Of a stretch of DNA of 39,912 nt, positions 18,465-27,151 are shown one piece after another. The DNA comes from an uncultured Algibacter sp. GTDB lineage: Bacteria > Bacteroidota > Bacteroidia > Flavobacteriales > Flavobacteriaceae. The position numbers and the translations under genes are program-made. The notes beneath the pieces were generated by a model. That model was not told where the DNA came from. It saw only the letters and a list, made by a program, of their open reading frames with translations, and did no database searches. Positions within the stretch are counted from its first letter, which is position 1, and the number at the start of each line of letters is the position of its first letter. The stretch lies in contig CALKXS010000038.1 in NCBI GenBank assembly GCA_938003745.1, positions 1 to 39,912 of the forward strand. Direction: 5' to 3'.

Positions 18465-20843
18465 TTATATTTGGTTTTTAGTAAAAAACTGGAATTTAAA
18501 CATGGTTTTCATTTTCTTTCTAAAGTCACTTCGCTTTTTAGGTAAATCTCCTAAAACAGATTCTACTTCTTTAAGTTCTACACCATTTACAATAAAATTC
18601 ATTTTTGATTCAGAAAAAGGTAATAGTCTATTTAATGCAGATTGATCTGCTTCAGACCATAATCTATTTGAACGACAAACTAGAATATCTATATCTGAAT
18701 TATTAAATAACTCTGTTGGGTGATTATTATTTATAATAGCAGGTAATTCTATGATAACGTAATCTGGAGTATAATCTAATTCTATATTATTTAACCTTAA
18801 GATATCTAAATAACTTTTGGCTTCATAAAACTGATTATCTATAGCATATGTATGATACTCTGAAGGATTTAAATAATTTGAAATATTTGATAAAAACTCA
18901 TTTTCAAAATCAATTCTAGGGTCTTGATACCCTAAAATTTTATTCACTATCGAAAACGTTCTTTGATTGCTAATTTGTTCTTGATTATCAGAATAATTTA
19001 AAACCAATATATTTTTTCCATTATCCCTTAATGTTTTAGCTATATTTCCAATCAAAACAGTTTTTCCTTCGGTTTTTTGAGTACTAAAACACAATATTGT
19101 TTTTGTTTGATTTTTAGAATTTTGAGTGGTTAAAAATTGAATTATGTTTTGAGCTATAATTTCTATCAACCTACCTTGAATAAATGCTAGGTTTGTAACT
19201 CTAGGATTCAATAATACTTTTGAAACCATTCCTAAAGAAGGTAAATTCAATATTTTTGTTGCTTTTTCAGAATTTCTTAATGTATCATCTAAATATTCCA
19301 TTACTAATAAAATTCCTAAAGTAAAAAGCCCTCCAATAAATGCCGCTGCAATTATTAATATTTTTCTTTTTGTTGGAATAGGTGACAAAGGATAAAATGG
19401 AGGATCAATAGTTTTTAAATTAGCAGACATAGAATTGTCTTGTAATTTTAACTTAGCTAGATTTAAACCATGAAGAATCTCTAAATAGCCTTGCTCAGAC
19501 ACAGAAATTTCACGCTCAATTCTTGTCATATTTGCTCCTGCTGGTGCGTAAGTAGCGTATTGCTTTTGAAATTCTTTATTTTGTTGCTCCATTATTCTAA
19601 TCTTAGCCTTAAGGCTTTCGGCTTCTGCAACATTATTCATCCAATCTGGAAGGATTTTTGAAACAGGCAATCCATCAACAGTATTTTGATAAGAATACAA
19701 TTCGTCAACACTATTTTTTATATCTGTAGTTAACATGGCAGATTGCTTTTTCAAACTTGCCATCTCCTTTACACCTGCTTCTGTTTTGTTTGATTCTAAT
19801 TCTGCATTGAGCAAACCAATTTTAAAATTAAGATTTCCCAATTCTTTCTTCTTTTCTAAAACATAATTACTTTTTCTTTGTATAATTTCTTGAATGCTTA
19901 ACTTCTTCTCAATTCTTTTTGTAGCTGCTTGAAGTCCAGATAATTCTGCTTTCTTTTTTTTATAAGCAACTTCCATATCTTCTTTAACTACAGCTACAGC
20001 TTTACTTTGCTCATAATAGTTAATAATATTAGAAGATTTATTAAATTCTAAAAGCTTGTCTTCTGCGTTCTTTAATTTCTTACTTGCCTGTTCTAACTGG
20101 GCTTCAAAATATTTAACTACAGCATCAGATCTATTTTCTTTTATATGCTTATAGTTTTTTATACATACTTTATTATATATAGCCAGGGTTTGTTGGCAAA
20201 TTCCTGGATCATTAACAGTATAAGTAAGTTTAATTAAATCACTGTTAGAAATTCTCATTGCTTTTACTTGAGAAATAACTTCTAGAGAATAATGATCATC
20301 TTCATCATAATTCAATAATTCATACACAAAATTTGTATTACTACTTTTCATTAAAGCAGTTAAGTTTTTTACAGTTTCCTCATAATTACTTTGATTTATT
20401 TCTGAAGGAAATAATAACTCGTCTGAATCACCTTCAATTAAACCTTCATTTATATTATCTCCAGTGGCTACATAATCATATAACTCATCTGGAATTTTTT
20501 CTTTAAATTTCTCAAATAAATCTGATGATATATATTTAGGATTTGCTTCCTTTAACATTAAGTGTTGCGCTAATAATCTAACTGCAACTTCTTCTTGTGT
20601 TTCTCTAGATACAATAATATTTATTAAGTTATCAAAAGCAGTATTAGCCGCTTGATAATTAAATTTTTTATCCATTTCAATTGATGAACCTGAAGCTAAT
20701 CCTGTATACAAGATTGTTTGAGATGAGTATTCAAAAGACGGGTTTGATGTAAGTATAACAACCAAAGCTGCAAGCAATACTGGCACTAGTATTAATAGTA
20801 CTATATGCTTTAAAATCAACCTTACAAATTCAATTATTTTCAT
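18465..20843 (-). CDS. Wzc-like chain-length protein with degenerate BY-kinase domain
   Basis: A 792-residue protein built like Wzc: membrane helix at about 13-32, a long periplasmic part with coiled coils (about 240-470), a proline-rich Wzz-type motif PPFYPLSPIP (480-490), a second membrane helix at 494-514, and a cytoplasmic ATPase-like domain from about 580. In that domain the Walker A site is altered (STQKTEGKTV, 587-596), Walker A' reads ILVLNYSD instead of hydrophobic-DxD, and Walker B reads VIIELPA with Glu for Asp. The C-terminus (KKMKTMFKFQFF) has no tyrosine cluster. So the length-control and export role is likely, but tyrosine kinase activity is doubtful. Confidence 0.88.
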   Translation of the reverse strand: MKIIEFVRLILKHIVLLILVPVLLAALVVILTSNPSFEYSSQTILYTGLASGSSIEMDKKFNYQAANTAFDNLINIIVSRETQEEVAVRLLAQHLMLKEANPKYISSDLFEKFKEKIPDELYDYVATGDNINEGLIEGDSDELLFPSEINQSNYEETVKNLTALMKSSNTNFVYELLNYDEDDHYSLEVISQVKAMRISNSDLIKLTYTVNDPGICQQTLAIYNKVCIKNYKHIKENRSDAVVKYFEAQLEQASKKLKNAEDKLLEFNKSSNIINYYEQSKAVAVVKEDMEVAYKKKKAELSGLQAATKRIEKKLSIQEIIQRKSNYVLEKKKELGNLNFKIGLLNAELESNKTEAGVKEMASLKKQSAMLTTDIKNSVDELYSYQNTVDGLPVSKILPDWMNNVAEAESLKAKIRIMEQQNKEFQKQYATYAPAGANMTRIEREISVSEQGYLEILHGLNLAKLKLQDNSMSANLKTIDPPFYPLSPIPTKRKILIIAAAFIGGLFTLGILLVMEYLDDTLRNSEKATKILNLPSLGMVSKVLLNPRVTNLAFIQGRLIEIIAQNIIQFLTTQNSKNQTKTILCFSTQKTEGKTVLIGNIAKTLRDNGKNILVLNYSDNQEQISNQRTFSIVNKILGYQDPRIDFENEFLSNISNYLNPSEYHTYAIDNQFYEAKSYLDILRLNNIELDYTPDYVIIELPAIINNNHPTELFNNSDIDILVCRSNRLWSEADQSALNRLLPFSESKMNFIVNGVELKEVESVLGDLPKKRSDFRKKMKTMFKFQFFTKNQI

Positions 20844-20853
20844 CTTTTAAATT

Positions 20854-21597
20854 TCAATATTTTATAGTAAAAACAAAACCTGCCATATCCTCTAACAACT
20901 GTTTGGCTAACAAAAAATCAGATTTTGAAGACTCATAATCTGCTTCTAGATTTGATGTCATACTTGTTATTCTAACATATTCTGCTATTGGAACAACGCC
21001 ATTGGTAAATTCTTTCTCAACCATTTCCATATTAACTCTACCATTTCCAAAATTTTGAGATTTAATTTTTAATAACCTTTGTTTTAAAACTAAATCATGA
21101 TATAATCTTATTACGGTTTGACGTATTTCATCTTCTTGAAATTGAAGCATACTTTCTGCTTCTTCAACCTCTAATTTTGCTAATTCTATTTGATGTTTTC
21201 TATTTAATAAATCAAAAAGAGGAAACTTAAAATAAAACCCCACACTATAATTAAATTGCTTTGATGTTGTTGAAAGAGCTGAGGCTATTTGACCATCTTC
21301 ATTTGTTGAAAAACTATTAAGATTACCGTATCTAGTATCTGCCTGTATCCCCATATTTCTTGACCAATAGATACGTTCAGACTTTAGTGTAGAAGATTTC
21401 ACCCCTATATGTTTCCTCCTAAAACGTAGCATTGCATTACGTTTTAAAACAGAGTCCATGACTACTACTAGAGGAGGAATACCAACACTTGTTTTATTAT
21501 AAGACTTACCTTCTATTGTATTTGTTTGTCCAAATACAGAACTAAAACAATATACATTTAAGAATAAGATCAAGACTAGTTTTATTAAGAGTTTCAT
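20854..21597 (-). CDS. Short TolC-like outer-membrane protein
   Basis: A 247-residue protein with a signal peptide (MKLLIKLVLILFLNVYCFSS, cleavage probably near VFGQ). The rest is mostly amphipathic helix, with KFPLFDLLNRKHQIELAKLEVE and QTVIRLYHDLVLKQRLL, as in the outer-membrane efflux (TolC) repeat. Typical TolC proteins are 400-500 residues with two such repeats; this one holds about one. It ends 10 bases before the Wzc-like gene, suggesting an export role with it. No Wza-type (OPX) exporter was found in the window. It may be a reduced relative rather than a truncation, as the frame is clean from signal to stop. Confidence 0.75.
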   Translation of the reverse strand: MKLLIKLVLILFLNVYCFSSVFGQTNTIEGKSYNKTSVGIPPLVVVMDSVLKRNAMLRFRRKHIGVKSSTLKSERIYWSRNMGIQADTRYGNLNSFSTNEDGQIASALSTTSKQFNYSVGFYFKFPLFDLLNRKHQIELAKLEVEEAESMLQFQEDEIRQTVIRLYHDLVLKQRLLKIKSQNFGNGRVNMEMVEKEFTNGVVPIAEYVRITSMTSNLEADYESSKSDFLLAKQLLEDMAGFVFTIKY

Positions 21598-21619
21598 TTA
21601 TTTGAGGTTCATTTATTTT

Positions 21620-22819
21620 TTAAACAGAATCCTTTTGCAAGAGAGCTGGAATAGTACGTAAAATCAATTTTATGTCATACCAAAATGAAAAACGTCCTCC
21701 TGTAAATTGGTCTGCATATTCATTATCCAAGCGTACCCTTTCTTCTTCAGACATTTCACCTCCATTACCTCTAAGTTCTACTTGCCATAAACCAGTAATA
21801 CCTGGTGGGGCTAAGAATCTTTTTGATAAATCATCACCTGTAAGTAATTCTGCTTCATAAACAGGCAAGGGTCTATTACCAACTATAGACATATCGCCTT
21901 TAAGAACATTTATAAGTTGTGGCAATTCATCAATACTAGTATTTCTTATAAACTTACCAACCTTAGTAACTCTAGGATCATCAACTATTTTCACAAAAGT
22001 TGAATTATTTCTAGCTTCTTCGTCTTTATAATGGCTATACCAAAAATCACAAATTTGACGATTTTCAATATACATAGTTGGAGAACAAGTTTCTCCTTCT
22101 GCTAATTTACTACACTCTGGACATGGCTTATCTAAAGAACTTTCTGTTGTTTTTTGTTCTGTTTGATATTGATTTTTTTCTTTTGCTAATTTTTTAAGTA
22201 ATTCATCTGACCCTGTTCTCATAGAACGTAGTTTATAAAAGTCAAAAGTTTTTCTACCCACTCGTTTTGAAATATAATAGACTTTACCTTTAGACTCTAA
22301 TCTAATCGCTAATATTATAAGTAATAAAAAAGGTGATGCTACTAAAAGAACTGAAGATGCTACAAAAATATCAAAAATTCGTTTAGATAGTGGCATATGA
22401 TATTCCTCCTCATTTGCTTCTAAAGATTTTGCTACTTTTAAGTTTGATTTATTCTCACATAAAAACAATATTCTACTAATTATATCTTCAGGCTTAGAAA
22501 CTGCTGTAGAGTAATAATCATTTACTTCCTTTTTAAATGAAATTTTATATAAATCATTACTAAATTCCTTAGACAAAAGAATAAAGGGAATATACTTATC
22601 GTCAATTTCCTTCTTGATCATATCAAAAAGATACAATCCATTATTTCCCGGAAGATTATATTCACAAATTATTGCATCTAATTTCTTATTGGAATTTAAA
22701 TACTTTATTGCTTTAATACTATTCTCTAAAACAATCAAAGAAACATTTTCATCTTCCTTTACTACTTCAAAATATTCGGGCGTATTACCTATGTATAATA
22801 TGTTCAGATTTGGTGCCAT
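21620..22819 (-). CDS. Initiating sugar transferase with N-terminal pseudo-receiver domain
   Basis: From ATG 22819 the protein has 399 residues; a TTG at 22861 would overlap the upstream gene. Residues 1 to about 120 look like a CheY-type receiver, but the acidic pair is Gly11-Asn12 and the phospho-acceptor position is Glu53 (AIICEYNLPG); Ser83 and Lys109 are kept. From about residue 142 follows the bacterial sugar transferase domain: KRIFDIFVASS with a membrane segment, FYKLRSMR, a cysteine insert (CPEC...C...C), SIDELPQLINVLKGDMS, VGNRPLP and PGITGLWQV. It should attach the first sugar phosphate to undecaprenyl phosphate. A receiver that mimics a fixed phosphorylated state is a possible regulatory twist. 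Confidence 0.9.
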   Translation of the reverse strand: MAPNLNILYIGNTPEYFEVVKEDENVSLIVLENSIKAIKYLNSNKKLDAIICEYNLPGNNGLYLFDMIKKEIDDKYIPFILLSKEFSNDLYKISFKKEVNDYYSTAVSKPEDIISRILFLCENKSNLKVAKSLEANEEEYHMPLSKRIFDIFVASSVLLVASPFLLLIILAIRLESKGKVYYISKRVGRKTFDFYKLRSMRTGSDELLKKLAKEKNQYQTEQKTTESSLDKPCPECSKLAEGETCSPTMYIENRQICDFWYSHYKDEEARNNSTFVKIVDDPRVTKVGKFIRNTSIDELPQLINVLKGDMSIVGNRPLPVYEAELLTGDDLSKRFLAPPGITGLWQVELRGNGGEMSEEERVRLDNEYADQFTGGRFSFWYDIKLILRTIPALLQKDSV

Positions 22820-22854
22820 CTTGTTAAGTTCTTTAGTTATTAAATTTCGAATAA

Positions 22855-23241
22855 TTACCAACCCACTGCATAGTGAATTGGAAAAATATTCTTCTTAACT
22901 AATTCTTCAAGTTCTTCAGGATTAAATGGTTTTGTCAAATAATCTTGCGCTCCAAGTCTATAACACTTGATACGTTCCTTACTTTCAGACCTTCCAGAAA
23001 GCATTATAAATGGTGTATGCTTTGTAAAACCTCTTTTACGAAGTTTGGTTAAAAACTCATAACCATCCATTTGTGCCATTTGAATATCACTTATTATAAG
23101 GTCTGGAATATTGTCTTCTAACCATAATAAGGCTTCAAAGCCATTATTGATTGAAACGACATTATAACTTTGAGATAGAAAGTTTTCGAGTAATAAGCAG
23201 ATACTAATTTCGTCATCTACTACTAAAATTTTTTTCTTCAT
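22855..23241 (-). CDS. CheY-like single-domain response regulator
   Basis: A 128-residue canonical receiver: acidic pair VVDDE (Asp9, Asp10), phospho-acceptor Asp52 in IISDIQM, Ser in FIMLSGR and Lys in YLTKPF. No output domain. It sits directly before the sugar transferase whose own receiver-like domain has lost these residues, so it may bind or regulate that protein or the polysaccharide machinery. A 158-base gap separates it from uxs, and it may start its own transcript. Confidence 0.92.
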   Translation of the reverse strand: MKKKILVVDDEISICLLLENFLSQSYNVVSINNGFEALLWLEDNIPDLIISDIQMAQMDGYEFLTKLRKRGFTKHTPFIMLSGRSESKERIKCYRLGAQDYLTKPFNPEELEELVKKNIFPIHYAVGW

Positions 23242-23357
23242 AATCTTGATTTGTTAAGAATGTAAAACTTATTTTCTATTACTTTATAGCGTGGGACTAC
23301 TAAATAACAAATAATAGAAAAGATTAAATTAGTGAGAGACCAAATATTCTTTTAGTC

Positions 23358-23377
23358 AGCTATATTTCCATATAGCT
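23358..23377. other. Perfect stem-loop between uxs and the response regulator
   Basis: AGCTATAT, four bases, ATATAGCT: a perfect eight-pair inverted repeat 22 bases behind the uxs stop. On the minus strand it is not followed by a T run, so a classical terminator is doubtful; it could be an RNA 3' end structure or an operator for the downstream gene. Confidence 0.4.
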
Positions 23378-23399
23378 TGTATTTTAAATTTTTAAGAAA

Positions 23400-24338
23400 T
23401 CAAATTGTGCTCTTGAAAAACTCAATAGTTCTCAATAACCCTTCTTCAAGTTCTATTTTTGGAGACCAGTCTAACTCTTTTTTAGCAAGAGTAATATCTG
23501 GTTTACGCATCATTGGATCATCAGATGGTAAATCTTTATATATAATTTTAGATTTAGAACCTGTTAATTCGATAACTTTTTGTGCCAACTGGAGTATTGT
23601 AAACTCATGTGGGTTTCCAGTGTTTACAGGACCAATAAACCCATCGCGACTTCCCATCATTCTTATCATAGCTTCAACCAAATCATCAACAAACTGAAAA
23701 CTACGTGTTTGATCGCCTTTTCCATAAACTGTTATATCTTGATTTTGTAATGCTTGAACAATAAAGTTTGAAACAACTCTTCCATCATCTGGGTGCATTC
23801 TAGGTCCGTAAGTATTAAAGATTCTTATAATCTTAACATCAACTTTATTTTCTTTATGATAATCTACAAATAAAGTTTCGGCAGCTCTTTTACCCTCATC
23901 ATAACAAGAACGCTCTCCAATAGGATTAACATTTCCCCAGTATTCCTCTTTTTGAGGGTGTACTAAAGGGTTCCCATAAACTTCACTTGTAGAAGCTTGC
24001 AATATTTTTGCATGAATTCGTTTTGCCAACCCCAACATATTAATAGCTCCCATAACAGAAGTCTTCATTGTCTTTATTGGATTGTATTGATAATGAACTG
24101 GTGAAGCAGGACATGCTAAATTATATATTTCATCAGCTTCTATAAAAAACGGAGTAGTTACATCATGACGAATTAATTCAAAATAAGGATTATCAAGTAA
24201 ATGCACAACATTTTGCTTTTGGCCTGTGAAGAAATTATCTAAACAGTATACTTCATTTCCTTCGTTTAGTAAACGTTCGCATAAGTGTGACCCAACAAAA
24301 CCAGCACCTCCAGTAACAAGAACTTTTTTACGTATCAT
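23400..24338 (-). CDS. uxs: UDP-glucuronate decarboxylase (UDP-xylose synthase)
   Basis: A 312-residue SDR enzyme that converts UDP-glucuronate to UDP-xylose. Motifs are [10 protein letters not shown] for [30 protein letters not shown] (YxxxK) and [16 protein letters not shown], all characteristic of UXS rather than of other epimerases. Length is normal. It lies 18 bases behind ugd, which should make its substrate; that ugd copy is internally deleted, so the substrate must come from another gene or the pathway is inactive. Confidence 0.94.
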   Translation of the reverse strand: MIRKKVLVTGGAGFVGSHLCERLLNEGNEVYCLDNFFTGQKQNVVHLLDNPYFELIRHDVTTPFFIEADEIYNLACPASPVHYQYNPIKTMKTSVMGAINMLGLAKRIHAKILQASTSEVYGNPLVHPQKEEYWGNVNPIGERSCYDEGKRAAETLFVDYHKENKVDVKIIRIFNTYGPRMHPDDGRVVSNFIVQALQNQDITVYGKGDQTRSFQFVDDLVEAMIRMMGSRDGFIGPVNTGNPHEFTILQLAQKVIELTGSKSKIIYKDLPSDDPMMRKPDITLAKKELDWSPKIELEEGLLRTIEFFKSTI

Positions 24339-24356
24339 ATTTTTTAATCAATTAAT

Positions 24357-25292
24357 TTAACTTGCAGAACTTAATAATGGTTTTAAAACATCATTGGATG
24401 TATCAACTCCAATACAAAAATACTTAAAGCCTTTATCTTTCATTTCTAATCTATCATAAATATTTCTACTATCAAGAATAACTGATCTATTTGATAACTT
24501 ATCAACTAAATTATAATTAGGTATTCTAAATTCTGACCACTCTGTTAATACTGCTAAACAATCAGAATTTATTAAAGCTTCATATTGGTCTTCAAAGTAA
24601 GTTATTGTATTTTCAAAATAATGTTTAATTTCTTCTGTAGCAACAGGATTATAACCATTAACCCTTGCTCCAGCTTCTAAAAGTTTTGCTACTATTTCTA
24701 ATGAAGGTGCTTCACGCACAAATGGCTTGTATAAACTTCTTAATAATTCTTCAGCTCGAGAACTTTCTATTGCAAATACAATTCTATCAGGTTTTAAGAA
24801 ATCATCAATTGCTGCTCCTTCTTTAAGAAATTCTAGATTTGAAGCTACATCAAAATCTATATATACTTTTCTTTTATTTAACTCTACTTGTATAGCGGTT
24901 TTAACTTTTGATGATGTTCCTACTGGCACTGCACTTTTAGTTACCACAAGAGTATAATCATCCATGTGCTTTCCACAATCACGAGCCACAGCTAATACGT
25001 ATTTTAAATCTGCACTACCATCTTCATCAGATGGTGTTCCAACAGAAATGAAAACTACTTCAGACTCTTTTATAGGTTCAGAAATATTTATAGTAAACTT
25101 TAGGCGATTCTTTTTCATGTTGCGAGTAATCATCTCTTCCAATCCTCGTTTATAAATAGGAATGATACCTTTATTTAGATTGCCAATTTTATTGTGGTCT
25201 ACATCAACACACACAACATCAATACCTACCTCGGAAAAACAAGCTCCGGCAACAAGTGCAACATATCCGCTTCCTACAATTGTAATTCTCAT
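24357..25292 (-). pseudogene. ugd: UDP-glucose 6-dehydrogenase with in-frame loss of the catalytic domain
   Basis: The 311-residue frame matches the UDP-glucose/GDP-mannose dehydrogenase family at both ends: NAD-binding GSGYVALVAGACFSEVG, FISVGTPSDEDG, TKSAVPVGTS, SNLEFLKEGAAIDDF, then EAPSLEIVAKLLEAGARV, LTEWSEFR and ILDSRNIYD. Normal enzymes are about 390-440 residues. Here LYKPFVR (ending at residue 193) joins directly to EAPSLEI, which in the family lies well over 100 residues later. The missing part contains the dimerisation domain and the catalytic Cys motif (GGSCFPKD). The frame is kept, so a protein may be made, but oxidation of UDP-glucose should be impossible. An extra Gly-to-Ala change (GYVALV) is seen in the Rossmann region. 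Confidence 0.88.
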
Positions 25293-25695
25293 AATTTTAA
25301 ATTTTATTGGGATTAATTAAATCTAAAAAATTTATTAAGAGAGAGATGACTATATTTTTCAGAATATAAAACTATATGACTAAAACATCCTATTTTAGAA
25401 AGATTTAACTAGTACGATTATTATTACTAACCATCAAACATAATAAAATTCTCAATAAAAATATCGCTGTAACGTGATTATTAATCGATAAAATACACGA
25501 ATAGATAAAAAACTATTAATTTTCAACAGGTATTATAGAGTGCTCAATAAAAAATACATACCCAAATATTAAATTAGATACAAAAGCACATGCAAAGAAA
25601 AATGAGAAATAAAATTTTACTTTTAAAAATAAAATTCTAAAAAATTTTGATGTATAACTTTTATATACAAAAAGGTGAACGAGAGATTTACACTA
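25293..25695. other. 403-base stretch between STAS gene and ugd
   Basis: Very AT-rich. It should contain the promoter and leader of the polysaccharide operon beginning at 25292. The only coding-like feature is a start-less hydrophobic frame at 25516-25692. No RNA gene or clear terminator was recognised. Confidence 0.5.
25516..25692 (-). other. Start-less hydrophobic open frame behind the STAS gene
   Basis: 58 codons open in the same frame as the STAS gene, directly after its TAA TAG stops, ending at TAA 25516. The translation has a basic first half and a hydrophobic second half (SFFFACAFVSNLIFGYVFF), like a small one-helix membrane protein, but no ATG, GTG or TTG is present in a suitable place. 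It may be the remnant of a gene or a lost C-terminal part of the STAS protein; chance is also possible. Confidence 0.2.
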
Positions 25696-25974
25696 TTACA
25701 CTCCGTAACAATAATCAAGTTCATTATAAATTTCATTACAATGCTTTCCAACTATTTTAAACTCCATATTGTAAATAGAGCTATTTTTATAAAACTTATA
25801 TAATGCTAAAAGTCCGTTGGTATCAATTTTAGTTACTTGATCAAGATCTAATACTAACAACTTTCTTTTATTTATAAATGACTGTAAAGTCTTTTGAAAA
25901 TAGACTACAGTTGAAGCATTAATTATTCCTTTAACAAATAAAACTTGATTACGTTCTTTAATTTCAACATTCAT
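25696..25974 (-). CDS. STAS-domain protein (anti-sigma factor antagonist-like)
   Basis: A 92-residue protein with the fold pattern of SpoIIAA-like STAS domains: VKGIINASTVVYFQKTL, then LVLDLDQVTKIDTNGLLALY. The usual phosphorylated Ser in DSSG is replaced by the Thr-Asn of DTNG, so a phospho-switch at the Thr is possible but uncertain. It lies 123 bases behind the LytTR regulator gene and before the polysaccharide operon. Partners (an anti-sigma kinase or phosphatase) are not in the window. Confidence 0.8.
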   Translation of the reverse strand: MNVEIKERNQVLFVKGIINASTVVYFQKTLQSFINKRKLLVLDLDQVTKIDTNGLLALYKFYKNSSIYNMEFKIVGKHCNEIYNELDYCYGV

Positions 25975-26097
25975 AAGCTTAATATTTAATTTAGTCTCTT
26001 ATACAAAGATTAAAATCAAAATTGATATTTTATTCTATTTTTAGATGAATTACAACTTAGTGTAGACGAAATGAAAGTTGCTTTTGTTAAACGTTAT

Positions 26098-26820
26098 TTA
26101 CAATAAATTTAAACGCTTCATAAGTTCAGGTCTATTAGACCTACTAATAGGGATGACTTCCTTTTTTATTAAAACAGTATTATCTTCTATATCTATAATT
26201 TTTTTCACATTAATAACAAAAGAACGATGAATTTTTAAAAATAAATTCTCAGGAAGCTTCTCTTCTATTTTCTTTAATGTTGAGTGCACTCTATAATTCT
26301 CTGTTTCTGTTTTTACATTAATATAATCTCCTTTAGCCTCAACCAAATAAATACTAGGAATGTTAATTTTTATTAAACGCCTTTCTATATTTATATATAG
26401 ATCATTAACCGTATTAGTTCCCTCAATTTTATTTCGTAGTGTTTTTGGTTTTTCCTCTATTGTTCTAAAAATACTACTTTCTGCTTTCTTTACAGATTTC
26501 TCAAACCGCTGAATAGACAATGGTTTAACTAAATAATCTACAATGCAGTCATATTCAAAAGCTTCAATAGCAGACTGATCATCACTTGTTGTTAAAATAA
26601 CCTTGGGAGGATTTTTAATAGTTTGTATAAAATCAAAGCCTGTAAAATCTGGCATATATATATCTAAAAAAATTAAATCTACATCATTTTGATTTAAATA
26701 CTTAATAGCCTGAATTGCATTAGAAAACTCTGCTACAACATTTAAATTTTTTACTTGAGCACATAATCCATTAATGATAGCTCTTGCAGTCATTTCATCA
26801 TCAATAATTATACAATTCAT
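26098..26820 (-). CDS. LytTR-type response regulator
   Basis: A 240-residue regulator. The receiver (residues 1 to about 120) has IIIDDE at the start, phospho-acceptor Asp53 in FLDIYMP, Thr in VILTTSD and Lys in YLVKPLS. The C-terminal LytTR DNA-binding domain (about 140-240) shows YLVEAKGDYINV, FLKIHRSFVINVKKI and IPISRSNRPEL. It is the last gene of the nitric oxide-sensor operon, 11 bases behind the Hpt gene, and is the only DNA-binding output in it. It is the likely end point of the phosphorelay. Targets are unknown. Confidence 0.95.
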   Translation of the reverse strand: MNCIIIDDEMTARAIINGLCAQVKNLNVVAEFSNAIQAIKYLNQNDVDLIFLDIYMPDFTGFDFIQTIKNPPKVILTTSDDQSAIEAFEYDCIVDYLVKPLSIQRFEKSVKKAESSIFRTIEEKPKTLRNKIEGTNTVNDLYINIERRLIKINIPSIYLVEAKGDYINVKTETENYRVHSTLKKIEEKLPENLFLKIHRSFVINVKKIIDIEDNTVLIKKEVIPISRSNRPELMKRLNLL

Positions 26821-26831
26821 AATATTTTATT

Positions 26832-27149
26832 TTAAAACGTTAATAAATAATCAGATATCATCTGCATAATTTCTTCGAAATCATCATGAAAATCTGTAAT
26901 GTTTTCTTTTAAATTATTCTCATAACAAGTAGCTACCTCATAACTTTTCTCTAATCCCAATAAACTAATTTTATGCTTAATCTTATGTACATTTTCTGAT
27001 GCAGTTATGTAATTCCCTTCCTTATAATTATTTTTATAAATTTCTAATTCTTGGGGGAACTCCTTTTTTACTACATCCAAAATTTTTTGTGTAAACGCAT
27101 CATCTCCCCTTGACATGCTTTCTATATATAACAAATTAGGTTTCTCCAT
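26832..27149 (-). CDS. Histidine phosphotransfer (Hpt) domain protein
   Basis: From ATG 27149, two bases behind the kinase stop, the protein has 105 residues; the longer frame would overlap the kinase. ENVHKIKHKISLLGL is the Hpt motif with the phospho-accepting His (about residue 54), in a small all-helical protein. It would shuttle phosphate between the kinase(s) and a response regulator. Position between a NahK-like kinase and the LytTR regulator matches that role. Confidence 0.9.
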   Translation of the reverse strand: MEKPNLLYIESMSRGDDAFTQKILDVVKKEFPQELEIYKNNYKEGNYITASENVHKIKHKISLLGLEKSYEVATCYENNLKENITDFHDDFEEIMQMISDYLLTF

Positions 27150-27151
27150 AA

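Noticed and set aside
18172-18645. Long plus-strand frame (157 codons)
   Set aside because: It lies opposite the flippase and Wzc-like genes, which have clear family motifs; its composition is that of an antisense shadow.
22820-22861. TTG start for the sugar transferase
   Set aside because: It would overlap the response regulator, and the added residues are not part of the receiver-like domain; ATG 22819 is better.
26026-26106. Plus-strand open frame of 26 codons ending LSVDEMKVAFVKRYLQ
   Set aside because: It looks protein-like at the end, but it is short, lacks a start, and runs over the 3' end of the LytTR gene. It could be the tail of a lost gene; the evidence is too thin for a feature.
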